Assembly (NCBI RefSeq): GCF_014648895.1
Contig: NZ_BMRZ01000002.1
Location: 1,101,130-1,165,129 of the forward strand
Reading direction: 5' to 3'
Source: Streptomyces tanashiensis
GTDB lineage: Bacteria; Actinomycetota; Actinomycetes; Streptomycetales; Streptomycetaceae
DNA length: 64,000 nucleotides
Both the position numbers and the translations under genes were made by a program. The notes beneath the pieces were generated by a model. That model was not told the DNA's origin, made no database searches, and saw nothing but the letters and a program-made list of their open reading frames with translations. This document shows, piece by piece, positions 54,211 to 62,604 of this stretch. Position 1 is the first letter of the stretch. Each line of letters begins with the position of its first letter.

Positions 54211-54927
54211 ATGACCGACACTGGCACGTCCTACCGTGGCCTCCGCGCCCTGGTCATCAATTGCACGCTCAAGCGTTCGCCGGAGCGGAGCCACACTCAG
54301 GGGCTGATCGACATCAGTCGCGGGATCATGGAGCGCCAGGGCGTCGCGGTCGAGGTGCTGCGAGCGGTGGATCTCGACATCGCGACCGGTGTGTGGCCCG
54401 ACATGACGGAGCACGGCTGGGAGACCGACGAGTGGCCCGTCATCTACTCGAAGGTCATGGCCGCAGACATCCTCACCTTGGCGGGACCTGTATGGCTGGG
54501 AGACAACTCTTCCGTCATGAAGAAGGTGATCGAGCGTCTGTACGCCTGCTCGTCGATCCTCAACGAGAGCGGCCAGTACGCCTACTACGGTCGCGTGGGC
54601 GGCTGCCTGATCACCGGCAACGAGGACGGCGCCAAGCACTGCGCGATGAACGTCCTCTACAGCCTCCAGCACCTCGGATACGTGATCCCGCCGCAGGCCG
54701 ACGCGGGGTGGGTCGGCCCGGCCGGCCCCGGGCCGTCGTATCTCGACCCCGGTTCCGGCGGTCCGGAGAACGACTTCACCAACCGCAACACCACCTTCAT
54801 GACCTGGAACCAGCTGCACCTGGCCCGCATGCTCAAGGACGCCGGCGGCATCCCCGCCCACGGCAACCAGCGCTCCGAGTGGGACGCCGGCTGCCGCTTC
54901 GACTTCGAGAACCCCGAACACCGCTGA
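54211..54927 (+). CDS. Flavodoxin-type NAD(P)H-dependent FMN reductase
   Basis: 238 residues. ALVINCTLKRSPERSHTQGLIDISRGIM supplies the FMN-phosphate loop, MAADILTLAGPVWLGDNSSVMKKVIERLY the isoalloxazine-binding loop, and GGCLITGNEDGAKHCAMNVLYSLQHLGYVIPPQADAGWVG the C-terminal part of a WrbA/NQO-like flavoprotein. It would reduce FMN, quinones or nitro compounds. It may supply reduced flavin to a monooxygenase elsewhere. ATG at 54211 follows AGGGGAACGC. Confidence 0.82.
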   Translation: MTDTGTSYRGLRALVINCTLKRSPERSHTQGLIDISRGIMERQGVAVEVLRAVDLDIATGVWPDMTEHGWETDEWPVIYSKVMAADILTLAGPVWLGDNSSVMKKVIERLYACSSILNESGQYAYYGRVGGCLITGNEDGAKHCAMNVLYSLQHLGYVIPPQADAGWVGPAGPGPSYLDPGSGGPENDFTNRNTTFMTWNQLHLARMLKDAGGIPAHGNQRSEWDAGCRFDFENPEHR

Positions 54928-55011
54928 GCAGGCGGCGGGGGATACGGATCTACGGGTCAGTGGTGCGCCTCCTCGGGGAGAATCGCAGGCCGAGGCGGCC
55001 CGGTCGGCCGG

Positions 55012-55725
55012 TCAGCTCGTCGCGCGGACCGCGGCCCTGATCAGGTCGGCGACCCTTGTGGGCTCGGAGAGGGCGACGGCGTGCGAGGCGTCCGGGAGTT
55101 CGACCACGACGGCTCCGGCGCGTGCGGCGCCGAAGCGCTGGACCTCGGGGCCGATCGTGCGGTCGGCCCCGGCCACCAGGGCCCAGGACGGTTTCGTCCG
55201 CCATGCCGCCACGGCCACGGTCTCGGTGAACGCGGCTGTCGCGAGAGGACGTTGGGCCGCCGCCAGGACGCCGGCGACGTCCTCGGGCACGTCCGCCGCG
55301 AAGACCGAGGGAAAGGCCGTCTCCTCGATGATGACCTCGACCGCATGGGCGCCGTCGTGGAGCGGGTAGGTCCACTCCTTCAGGTTGCCCGTCAGGGGAG
55401 GATCGGGGAAGCTCCCCTGGAGCCGGCCGAGGCTCTCGCCCTCATGGGGCACGTAGGCGGCCACGTAGACGAGCCCCACGACGTTCTCCGCGGCGCCTGC
55501 CACGGTGATCAGCGCACCACCGTACGCGTGGCCGACGAGTACGGCCGGACCCTCGACCTGCGTCAGGACGGAGGCGAGGTAGGCGGCGTCCGACGCCAGG
55601 CCCCGGAGCGGGTTCGGCGGGGCGATCACCGGGATACCGCTGCTCCGCAGTTCCGCGATGACGCCTATCCAGCCGGTCGCGTCGGCGAAGGCACCGTGTA
55701 CGAGGACGACGGTGGGGTTGGGCAT
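55012..55725 (-). CDS. Alpha/beta hydrolase
   Basis: 237 residues. NPTVVLVHGAFADATGWIGVIAEL is the oxyanion-loop start (HGAFADA, methylesterase/salicylate-esterase-like group), GHAYGGALITVAG the nucleophile elbow with the unusual H-A-Y-G-G where most have S: the nucleophile Ser is replaced by Ala or Tyr, so the protein may be inactive or use another residue. VAGADRTIGPEVQRF and ASHAVALSEP supply the acid and His positions. It is downstream of the AraC gene by 44 bp on the same strand. Confidence 0.8.
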   Translation of the reverse strand: MPNPTVVLVHGAFADATGWIGVIAELRSSGIPVIAPPNPLRGLASDAAYLASVLTQVEGPAVLVGHAYGGALITVAGAAENVVGLVYVAAYVPHEGESLGRLQGSFPDPPLTGNLKEWTYPLHDGAHAVEVIIEETAFPSVFAADVPEDVAGVLAAAQRPLATAAFTETVAVAAWRTKPSWALVAGADRTIGPEVQRFGAARAGAVVVELPDASHAVALSEPTRVADLIRAAVRATS

Positions 55726-55769
55726 GCGAGTTCTCTTCTCGGTGTCGGGCATGACGGCGCGCACGCGTC

Positions 55770-56678
55770 TCAGCGCCTTCGCCGGTCCTGGGTATCGTCG
55801 GTCGTCGGCGCGAAGGCCGAGGTGGCCAGCGCCTGCCATTCGGTCGGGCTCATGCCGTAGGCGCCGCGGAACGTGCGGCTGAAGTGCGAGGGGCTGCTGA
55901 AGCCCCAGCGATGCGCCACCGCGGCCATCGTGATCTTCCGGGTGGAGCGGCCCAGCTCGAACCGGCAGGACTCGAGCCTGCGCTGCCGTACCCACTGGCT
56001 CACCGTGCTGCCGTCGTTCTGGAACAGCTTCTGCAGGTACCGGACGGAGATGTGGTGGGCACGTGCGATCGACTCCGGTGAGAGGTCCGGGTCCATCAGG
56101 TGTTCTTCGATGTGGGCGTGGATACGGGACAGCAGCTCGTGGCCGGCCCCGTAGTGGGCGTCGGCCGCGTCCGTCGTGTCCGCTTCGAGGAGCTCCACGA
56201 CCAGGACGGAGAGGAGGTGTACGGCTGTCCGGGCGCGCCGGTCCCCGATCGTGGACCGGCGGAACTCGGCCCTCGCGGCGAGCGCGGTCAGGAAGTCGGA
56301 CGCCAGCGCCCCGATGCCGTCCCCGCCGCGTACGGGCACGCCGAGCACCTGGTCGAGTTCCGACTCCGTGACACCCAGATAGCAGCGGGGCACCCGGAAG
56401 AAGATCATCTGGCAGTCCTCGCCGAAGCGCAGCAGGTGCCGTCGCGCCGGGTCGCAGAAGACCAGGTCGTTCGGCTCCAGCAGGGTCCTGGCGCGCCCGT
56501 GGACGACGGTGACGGGCCCACGGACGTGGACGCCGAGGTAGACGTGGTTCCGGTCGTTCGTGTCCGGCATCTCGGAGAGCATCTGGACCAGCCGCCCCGA
56601 GCGTGAGGAGGGCGAGGTCGGAGAAGTCGCCTGCCGGGGTACCCGTTCGGGCGTACGTGACATCAGTGTGAGGGGCAT
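55770..56678 (-). CDS. AraC family transcriptional regulator
   Basis: 302 residues. The C-terminal ~100 residues hold the two helix-turn-helix units: HIEEHLMDPDLSPESIARAHHISVRYLQKLFQNDGSTVSQWVRQRRLESCRFELG and KITMAAVAHRWGFSSPSHFSRTFRGAYGMSPTEWQA. The N-terminal ~170 residues look like the AraC-binding-like domain of the NitR/FeaR group (HVYLGVHVRGPVTVVHGRARTLLEPNDLVFCDPARRHLLRF). It probably controls the adjoining hydrolases. It lies between two alpha/beta hydrolase genes on the same strand. Confidence 0.9.
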   Translation of the reverse strand: MPLTLMSRTPERVPRQATSPTSPSSRSGRLVQMLSEMPDTNDRNHVYLGVHVRGPVTVVHGRARTLLEPNDLVFCDPARRHLLRFGEDCQMIFFRVPRCYLGVTESELDQVLGVPVRGGDGIGALASDFLTALAARAEFRRSTIGDRRARTAVHLLSVLVVELLEADTTDAADAHYGAGHELLSRIHAHIEEHLMDPDLSPESIARAHHISVRYLQKLFQNDGSTVSQWVRQRRLESCRFELGRSTRKITMAAVAHRWGFSSPSHFSRTFRGAYGMSPTEWQALATSAFAPTTDDTQDRRRR

Positions 56679-56720
56679 GGTGACTCCTAGCTGTGGGTTC
56701 GTGCAGGCGGAGCGCGGGTT

Positions 56721-57572
56721 TCACGCCCCTCTCGCCGGCTCCTCGGCCAGGAACTCCTCCACCACGGCGTTGAAGGCCGTCGGGTTCTCCAGGAAGGGGA
56801 AGTGCGAGCTCGCCACGTCGGAGGCGAAGACGTGCAGGCGCGCGCCGGGAATCCGCTCGGCGACGAAGCGCTGCGAGTCGGGGTGCACATGGCTTCCCTC
56901 ACAGCCGATCACCAGGGTCGGCACATCGATCCGGGGAAGCACGTCGCGCCAGTCCTGCGCGCAGTGGTCGAACAGCAGCGGTACGCCGGCGTGGGCCGGT
57001 GTCGACCTGATCTCCCCGGCTACGAACGCCAGTACCTCGGGGTCGGGTTCGCCGGAGAACATGCCGCGCACGAAGTCGGCGAGGACCGTGTCGCCCTCGG
57101 GACCCGCGAGGGCCGCGCCCAGGTACAACAGCCCCGACACGTCGAAGATGGCGCCGGAGTCCCGCTGTTCCCGCTCGGTCATCCACGGCACGGCGGCGAC
57201 CGCAGCGGGCTGGTCGACGGCGACGAAGCGCCTGATCCGTCCGGTCCCGTACTGGTCGATGAAGCTCCACCACACCGAGACGCCCATGGACCATCCCAGT
57301 GCGTCGAAACGGTCGAGACCGAGATGGTCGACGAGTTCGAGCACATCGCGGGAGAGCCGGGCGACGCGGTAGCCGTGACGCGGTGTGCCGGACTTCCCGT
57401 GGCCGCGGAGGTCGACGGTGACGACGCGACGACCGGGCGCAAGACCCTCGACCTGGTGGCGGAACACCGCCTGCGTCTGGCCCCAGCCGTGGAGCATCAC
57501 GAGCGGGACTCCCTCGCCGCCGGTGTCCAGGTAGGCGAGCCGCGCACCATCCGTCGTGATCAGTTCTTTCAT
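56721..57572 (-). CDS. Alpha/beta hydrolase (esterase/peroxidase-like)
   Basis: 283 residues. LVMLHGWGQTQAVFRHQVEGLAPGRRVVTVDLRGHGKSG, the nucleophile elbow GWSMGVSVWWSF, the acid in IDVPTLVIGCEGSHVHPDSQ and the His in SSHFPFLENPTAFNAVVEEFL make a complete fold. The substrate cannot be named. ATG 57572 follows GGGAAGAGG; a longer frame from 57626 is possible. The PucR gene ends 138 bp upstream on the same strand and may regulate it. Confidence 0.87.
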   Translation of the reverse strand: MKELITTDGARLAYLDTGGEGVPLVMLHGWGQTQAVFRHQVEGLAPGRRVVTVDLRGHGKSGTPRHGYRVARLSRDVLELVDHLGLDRFDALGWSMGVSVWWSFIDQYGTGRIRRFVAVDQPAAVAAVPWMTEREQRDSGAIFDVSGLLYLGAALAGPEGDTVLADFVRGMFSGEPDPEVLAFVAGEIRSTPAHAGVPLLFDHCAQDWRDVLPRIDVPTLVIGCEGSHVHPDSQRFVAERIPGARLHVFASDVASSHFPFLENPTAFNAVVEEFLAEEPARGA

Positions 57573-57710
57573 GACCTCTTCCCTGGTCAGAGGCGGTACA
57601 TCCGCCCCGTCCATCCCGAACATCATCGAATCGGGCCCGCCGCCCGCACCACCGCGACGTGTAGGAATCGCGCCGTGGATCCTCCTCGCTCTGTCGAAAC
57701 GATTCCGGGG

Positions 57711-58958
57711 TCACAGGGCCCCGTCGGCGCCCGGAGCGAGGAGTTCCTCGATCCTGAGGCCGAGGTGCAGGGTGAGCCGGTGGGCGCCGACGTCGAGGTC
57801 GAGCCCGGTCAGCTCCTGGATCTGGCGCAGGCGGTAGTAGAGCGAAGTGCGGTGGATTCCCAGCGCGTCCGCCGTCCGGGGAATCGATCCCGCGTGTCCG
57901 AGGAAGCAGCGCAGGGTGTCCCGCAGGCGGTGTCCGCCATGAGCCTCGCTCAGGGTGCGGAGCGGTTTCGGGACCAGAGAGGCGTTCAGGGCGTGCTCGG
58001 GGAGTTGGAGCAGCACGGCGAGTTCCCCGAGCAGCTCCCAGTCACCGATGCTCTTCAGGGTGGGCAGCCGGCGTGCCGCGCGTGCCGCCACGAGCGCCTG
58101 CTCGTACGACGTCCAGGCGTCGGCCGGATCGGGGTGTCGGCCTCCGACGCCGATCACGGGAGCCGCCGACGGGTCCAGGAAGGTGCGGAGTTCGTCGAGG
58201 ATGCGAGCGGACTGGGCGGCGATCTCGTCCGGGCCGGGCGGCCGGTCGCGGAGCTGGAGCAGCATGGCCCGCTCCTTGCCGATCGCGATGAGGCCCTGCG
58301 CTGAGCGCGTCTGCCGGAATCCTTCCAGCGCCGCCCACAGGGCTGCTTCGGACTGCCGGACGAGCTCCGTCCCGCAGCTCAGCTGGACGACGGTGACCAG
58401 GACGTGCTCCGCCGCCCCGAGCAGTCCGAGTTCCTTGCCGTGCCGAAGCGCGGTGGTGCGTGCGGCGACGTCGGCACCGACGAGCGCGAGGGCCAGGTCC
58501 CGTTCGTCGGTCTTCCGGGCGTCGGCGGCGATGTGCTCCCCGTACATCTGGGCCGACATGGCCTCCGACGCCCGGGCGACGGCGGCGATGTCCTCCTCCC
58601 CCAACGTCTTCTCGGGCACGACCACCACGAGCAGCCCGAGGAGATGTCCGCGCTCGCGCAGCGGCACGATGTACCGGGGCAGCAGTCCGAGATCGTCACG
58701 GCCGTCGATGAACCCGGGCCTCGACCACCGGGTCACACCTTGGTCGAGGACGTAGCGGATGGCCGTGTTGTCGGCGCGGCCCTGCAGCAGGGTGCCGATG
58801 CGCACGGGGTCCTCGTCGCCGAAGTGGCGGCTCGTGCAGACCATGCGGACCAGCGGGTCGTCGACGGCGACGGACCGGCCGAGCCGGTCGGCGAGCTCGT
58901 CGACGAGTGCCTGGAGCTCGGGGCTGCCGGGGCGGGCTCGCTGGAGCCTTGCGGTCAT
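57711..58958 (-). CDS. PucR family transcriptional regulator
   Basis: 415 residues. The C-terminal helix-turn-helix FLGHAGSIPRTADALGIHRTSLYYRLRQIQELTGLDL is the PucR/CdaR type, the central GGDEF-like region (VTVVQLSCGT.., IGVGGRHPDPADAWTSYEQALVAARAARRLP) is also typical, and the N-terminal 200 residues resemble a GAF-like sensor (RMVCTSRHFGDEDPVRIGTLLQGRADNTAIRYVLDQGVTRWSRPGFI, LPRYIVPLRERGHLLGLLVVV). It likely senses a metabolite and regulates the neighbouring hydrolase genes. Confidence 0.88.
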   Translation of the reverse strand: MTARLQRARPGSPELQALVDELADRLGRSVAVDDPLVRMVCTSRHFGDEDPVRIGTLLQGRADNTAIRYVLDQGVTRWSRPGFIDGRDDLGLLPRYIVPLRERGHLLGLLVVVVPEKTLGEEDIAAVARASEAMSAQMYGEHIAADARKTDERDLALALVGADVAARTTALRHGKELGLLGAAEHVLVTVVQLSCGTELVRQSEAALWAALEGFRQTRSAQGLIAIGKERAMLLQLRDRPPGPDEIAAQSARILDELRTFLDPSAAPVIGVGGRHPDPADAWTSYEQALVAARAARRLPTLKSIGDWELLGELAVLLQLPEHALNASLVPKPLRTLSEAHGGHRLRDTLRCFLGHAGSIPRTADALGIHRTSLYYRLRQIQELTGLDLDVGAHRLTLHLGLRIEELLAPGADGAL

Positions 58959-59094
58959 GCGCTGTTCCTCTCTCGATCAACTGCCCCCGCGGACTTCTGC
59001 GGTCCGCGGTTCTTGATCAGTCTGAGGAAACGACGACATCGGCACATCGCACGAATCGTCCATTGCCACGACGCCCGCGTGTGATACGAAGCGA

Positions 59095-61929
59095 CTACTC
59101 TCCGTCGTCACGATGCTTCACCAGCCGGGTCAGCTCGGCGCGCGAGGTGACGTCCAGCTTGGTGAAGGCCCGGCGCAGGTGCGAGCTCACCGTGTGCGGT
59201 GAGAGGGAGAGGTGCCCGGCCGCCTGCTGGTTGGTCAGCCCTCGGGCCACGAGTCGAACCACCCGTAGCTCGGCCGCCGTCAACTCGGGCCACGCGTCGC
59301 AGAGTCCGGTCGTCGAGGGCCGTCGGCGGACACCCGCGGCCCGCAGGCGCCGGCGCACGCGTGCGACGTCCCTACCGGCGCCCGCTCGCACATAGAGCGC
59401 GAGGGCCGTCTCGAAGTACGGGACCGCTTCGGGTGTGCGGGTGGTCGCCAGCTTGCGCCCGGCGTCCTCCAGCGCCGACGCCCGTGCCAGTATCCGAGGG
59501 CAGTCCTCGTACAGCCGGACGGCGCGTACGAGAGGGGCGAGGTCGTTGTCGAGGAGCCCCCGGGCGTGCGCGGCGGTGGCGGCGAGGAACGGGAGGCCGG
59601 GATTGAGCACGGCTCGCTTCTCGGCCATGGCGACCGCCTGCACGGCCCGTTCGTGCCTGCCCGCGCGCAGCGCCATGCGGACGAGCACCGGGGCGTCGGC
59701 CGGGTCGATCAGGCCGGCGTAGGCGGGCCGGTCCGCGGCGGGCGACGTCATCACCGCGTCGAGTTCGGCCATGGCGCGGTCGGGCCGGCCTTCGTGGTCG
59801 GCCATCAGCGCCAGCATCCAGGTGCCGAAGTGCCGGACGACGGGTGCGTCGTCGCTCCGCATGCGCCTCGCCTCCGCCGCGTACGCCTCCGCGGTCGGCC
59901 GGTCGCCGGTGTGGAGGGCGACACGCAGCATCACGTACCGGAGCGTGACGTCGGCGAGGTTGCCCGGGCCGGGTTCGTCGGTCGCCGGGGACGCGGCTTC
60001 CGCGTCGGCCCGGGCGTCCGAGAGCCGTCCGGTCTCCAGGAGGATGCGGGTGCGGGTCATGAGCCACATGCGGTGGGCGGCCGTCCGGCCCTGCTCCCTG
60101 GTGATCCGGATGCCCTCCTCCGCGACGGCGAGCGCCTCCGCGGTGCGTCCGGTGGTGTTCGACAGGAGGGCGTGCCACAAGGCCTCCGGCACCCACAGCG
60201 AGGTGCTGACGCCCAGGGCGTCGGCCAGCGCGGCGGACCGCTCGGCCTGCCGGAACGCCTCGGCCAGGTCCATGCGGTGGAAGCTCACGGCCGAGCGGAC
60301 CGTCGTCAGCGTGGCCTCGGCGGTGCGGTCCCCCGCTGCCGCCGCGGCCTCCCACGCCTGCGCGGCGACCTGCTCGGCCGCCGCGTGTTCGCCCGACATC
60401 GACAGGCCGACGGCGAGCATGGCGAGCAGCCGCCCCCTCGCGGTCAGGGAGATCCCGGGCAGCGCCGCCCCGGCGCGGGCCTGCCGGACCGCCTCGGAGA
60501 AGTCGAACTGTACGGCGAGGCGTGCCAGGGCCAGGCGGATGAGCGCCTCGTCCTCGGGTTCGAGACCGCCGGCCGCCAGGGCGGTGGCTCCCAGCTCACA
60601 CGCCTGGGCGGCCCGGCCCGTCTGCCAGAGCAGCGGGATCGTCTCGGCGACGACCCGCGGACGCTCCGGAGCGTCCGCCGCGGTGAGCTCCAGGGCCTTG
60701 AGGCTGCGTTCCGCGGCGGTTCCGGGAGCGGTGCCTGCGAGTTCCGCCGCTTCGGTGCGCAGCCGGTCGGCCTCCGCCGTGTCTCCCGGCGCCGCGCTCC
60801 CGGCCTCCGTCGCATCTGGCGGCACTCTCCCCGGCGGCAGCCCTGCGGCCTGGCGGCTCAGGGCCTGCCGCAGGGGGAGGGGGAGGCCGGCCTCCACCGC
60901 CTCGCGGACCAGGTCGTGGCGGAAGGCGAGGCGATCGCCGCTCTCGGCGAGCAGATCGGCGTCGAGGGACTCCCGTACGGCTGTGATGAGCGCCGCCGAG
61001 GACCTGCCGAGCAGTTCGGCGAGCAGCGCGACGGTCACCGTGCCGCCCACGGCGGCCGCGGTCTGCACCAGCTCCCGCGCCTCGTCGGAGAGCTGGTCGA
61101 GGCGGCGCACGACAGAGGGGAGTTCCCGTGGGTCGGGGGGTCCCGCCGACAGCCTGGCCGTGCCGTTCTCGATCGTCACCGCCTCCTCGCGCAGCGAGCC
61201 GAGCAGCTCGATCAGCAGCTGGGGCAACCCCTCGGCGCGGTGGGCGAGACGGAGGACGTCCGGGTCGGGAGGGGCGCCCAGGACGTCCTCGGTGATCCAT
61301 GCGATCGCCCGGTCCCCCAGCGCTCCGAGGACCAGCCCGTGTGCGCCCGCCTGACGGATCCTGTCCAAGGTGGTGCGCACCCCGGACGGCACACCGCCGG
61401 AGCGCACGGCGACCAGCCACAGGATCGGGTGCGACGAGAGTCCCGCCGCGAGGGTGTGGAAGGTGAGGAGGGTCAGGTCGTCGCACCACTGGAGGTCGTC
61501 GAGGACGACGAGCAGGGGTCCGTTCCGAGCCGCCTCCCGCAGGCGGTCCCCCAGCTCCTGAAGCAGCCAGAACCGCTGGCCGGGTGTGGCGGCGAGGTCC
61601 CGGAGACGTTGGGCACCCGACAGCGGTTCCTCGCCGGAGAGTACGCCTTCGAGGAGCGGGCCGAGCGGTACGAACTGTTCGTCAGGGTCCGCCGCCCCCT
61701 CGAACACCCGCGTCCCACGGCACCTCGCGGACGCCGCGGCCTCGGCGAGGATCCTGGACCTGCCGATGCCGGCGGGGCCCTCGACGCGGACGATCCCGCC
61801 TTCTCCCCGGCCGAGCGCGTCGAGCCGCTCCTCGATGAACGCCATTTCGGCGTCCCTGCCCCGGAGGGGTGTCCGTACGCCGTCGAGCTCCTCGGGCGCG
61901 GTCCTTGTCGTCACTCGGTTCACGCTCAT
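59095..61929 (-). CDS. Large LuxR (LAL) family transcriptional regulator
   Basis: 944 residues. An AAA/NACHT-like N-terminus (LRGRDAEMAFIEERLDAL, then VEGPAGIGRSRILAEA at 49-64, Walker B LLVVLDDLQWCDD near 133) is followed by a long helical TPR-like middle and a C-terminal LuxR helix-turn-helix (LTAAELRVVRLVARGLTNQQAAGHLSLSPHTVSSHLRRAFTKLDVTSRAELTRL). Walker A has Arg where nearly all ATPases have Lys (GIGRS). LAL proteins usually activate pathway genes in response to ATP or a ligand. Nearest neighbours are the FMN-reductase/LLM genes on the same strand, upstream of it. Confidence 0.9.
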   Translation of the reverse strand: MSVNRVTTRTAPEELDGVRTPLRGRDAEMAFIEERLDALGRGEGGIVRVEGPAGIGRSRILAEAAASARCRGTRVFEGAADPDEQFVPLGPLLEGVLSGEEPLSGAQRLRDLAATPGQRFWLLQELGDRLREAARNGPLLVVLDDLQWCDDLTLLTFHTLAAGLSSHPILWLVAVRSGGVPSGVRTTLDRIRQAGAHGLVLGALGDRAIAWITEDVLGAPPDPDVLRLAHRAEGLPQLLIELLGSLREEAVTIENGTARLSAGPPDPRELPSVVRRLDQLSDEARELVQTAAAVGGTVTVALLAELLGRSSAALITAVRESLDADLLAESGDRLAFRHDLVREAVEAGLPLPLRQALSRQAAGLPPGRVPPDATEAGSAAPGDTAEADRLRTEAAELAGTAPGTAAERSLKALELTAADAPERPRVVAETIPLLWQTGRAAQACELGATALAAGGLEPEDEALIRLALARLAVQFDFSEAVRQARAGAALPGISLTARGRLLAMLAVGLSMSGEHAAAEQVAAQAWEAAAAAGDRTAEATLTTVRSAVSFHRMDLAEAFRQAERSAALADALGVSTSLWVPEALWHALLSNTTGRTAEALAVAEEGIRITREQGRTAAHRMWLMTRTRILLETGRLSDARADAEAASPATDEPGPGNLADVTLRYVMLRVALHTGDRPTAEAYAAEARRMRSDDAPVVRHFGTWMLALMADHEGRPDRAMAELDAVMTSPAADRPAYAGLIDPADAPVLVRMALRAGRHERAVQAVAMAEKRAVLNPGLPFLAATAAHARGLLDNDLAPLVRAVRLYEDCPRILARASALEDAGRKLATTRTPEAVPYFETALALYVRAGAGRDVARVRRRLRAAGVRRRPSTTGLCDAWPELTAAELRVVRLVARGLTNQQAAGHLSLSPHTVSSHLRRAFTKLDVTSRAELTRLVKHRDDGE

Positions 61930-61989
61930 ACGGCGGAACAGTATGAACCATGTGAACCGCCCCGCCCTCACCCGGCCCGGGGGCCCGAC

Positions 61990-62604
61990 TCAGTCGAAGC
62001 GCAGGTCGGCGAGTTGCCGTTCGAGGGCGGTGATGTCGTCCTCGGGCTCCTCCCCGACCGGGCGCGCCGCCATGAGCGTGGCGAGCTCGGCGCCCGCGCG
62101 GCGGACGCGGCCGGGCAGGCCGTCGGTGTACTCGTCTCCCCCCGAGCCCCAGTCCTCGGAGGCCGCGAACACGGCGGTGGGGACGACGACGGCGCGGAGG
62201 TAGGCGAAGAGCGGGCGTACGGCGTGCTCCAGGACCAGGGAGTGGCGGGCGGTGCCGCCCGTCGCGGCGGTCAGGACCGGCTTCCCGGTGAGGGCGTCCG
62301 GGTCGATCACGTCGAAGAAGGACTTGAAGAGACCGCTGTAGGAGGCCGCGAACACGGGGGTGACGACGATCAGGCCGTCGGCCGCCGTCACCGCGTCGAT
62401 CGCGGCGCTCAGTCGTGGCGGCGGGAATCCGGTCACGAGGTGGTTGGCGATGTCGCCGGCGAGTTCGCGCAGCTCCACGACCTCGGTCGACGGCGCCTGT
62501 CCCCGGGCGGCGAGTTCGTCGCGGGCCGATTCGGCCAGCCGGTCCGCGAGCAGGCGGGTGGAGGAGGGGGTGCTGAGGCCTGCGGAGACGACGGTCAGCT
62601 TCAC
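61990..62604 (-). CDS. NADPH-dependent FMN reductase paired with LLM oxidoreductase (CE1759-like)
   Basis: 204 residues. KLTVVSAGLSTPSSTRLLADRLAESARDEL is the FMN phosphate loop; AADGLIVVTPVFAASYSGLFKSFFDVIDPDALTGKPVLTAATGG is the flavin-binding face. The sequence and the partner gene match the actinobacterial LLM-duo reductase that feeds reduced FMN to a luciferase-like monooxygenase. GTG overlaps the LLM gene stop (GTGA), so the pair is made together. Confidence 0.87.
   Translation of the reverse strand: MKLTVVSAGLSTPSSTRLLADRLAESARDELAARGQAPSTEVVELRELAGDIANHLVTGFPPPRLSAAIDAVTAADGLIVVTPVFAASYSGLFKSFFDVIDPDALTGKPVLTAATGGTARHSLVLEHAVRPLFAYLRAVVVPTAVFAASEDWGSGGDEYTDGLPGRVRRAGAELATLMAARPVGEEPEDDITALERQLADLRFD

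Noticed and set aside
53957..54214. 85-codon frame overlapping the flavodoxin-type gene by ATGA
   Set aside because: The overlap is suggestive, but third-position GC is far below neighbours and the product has no fold-like pattern. Low chance of being real.
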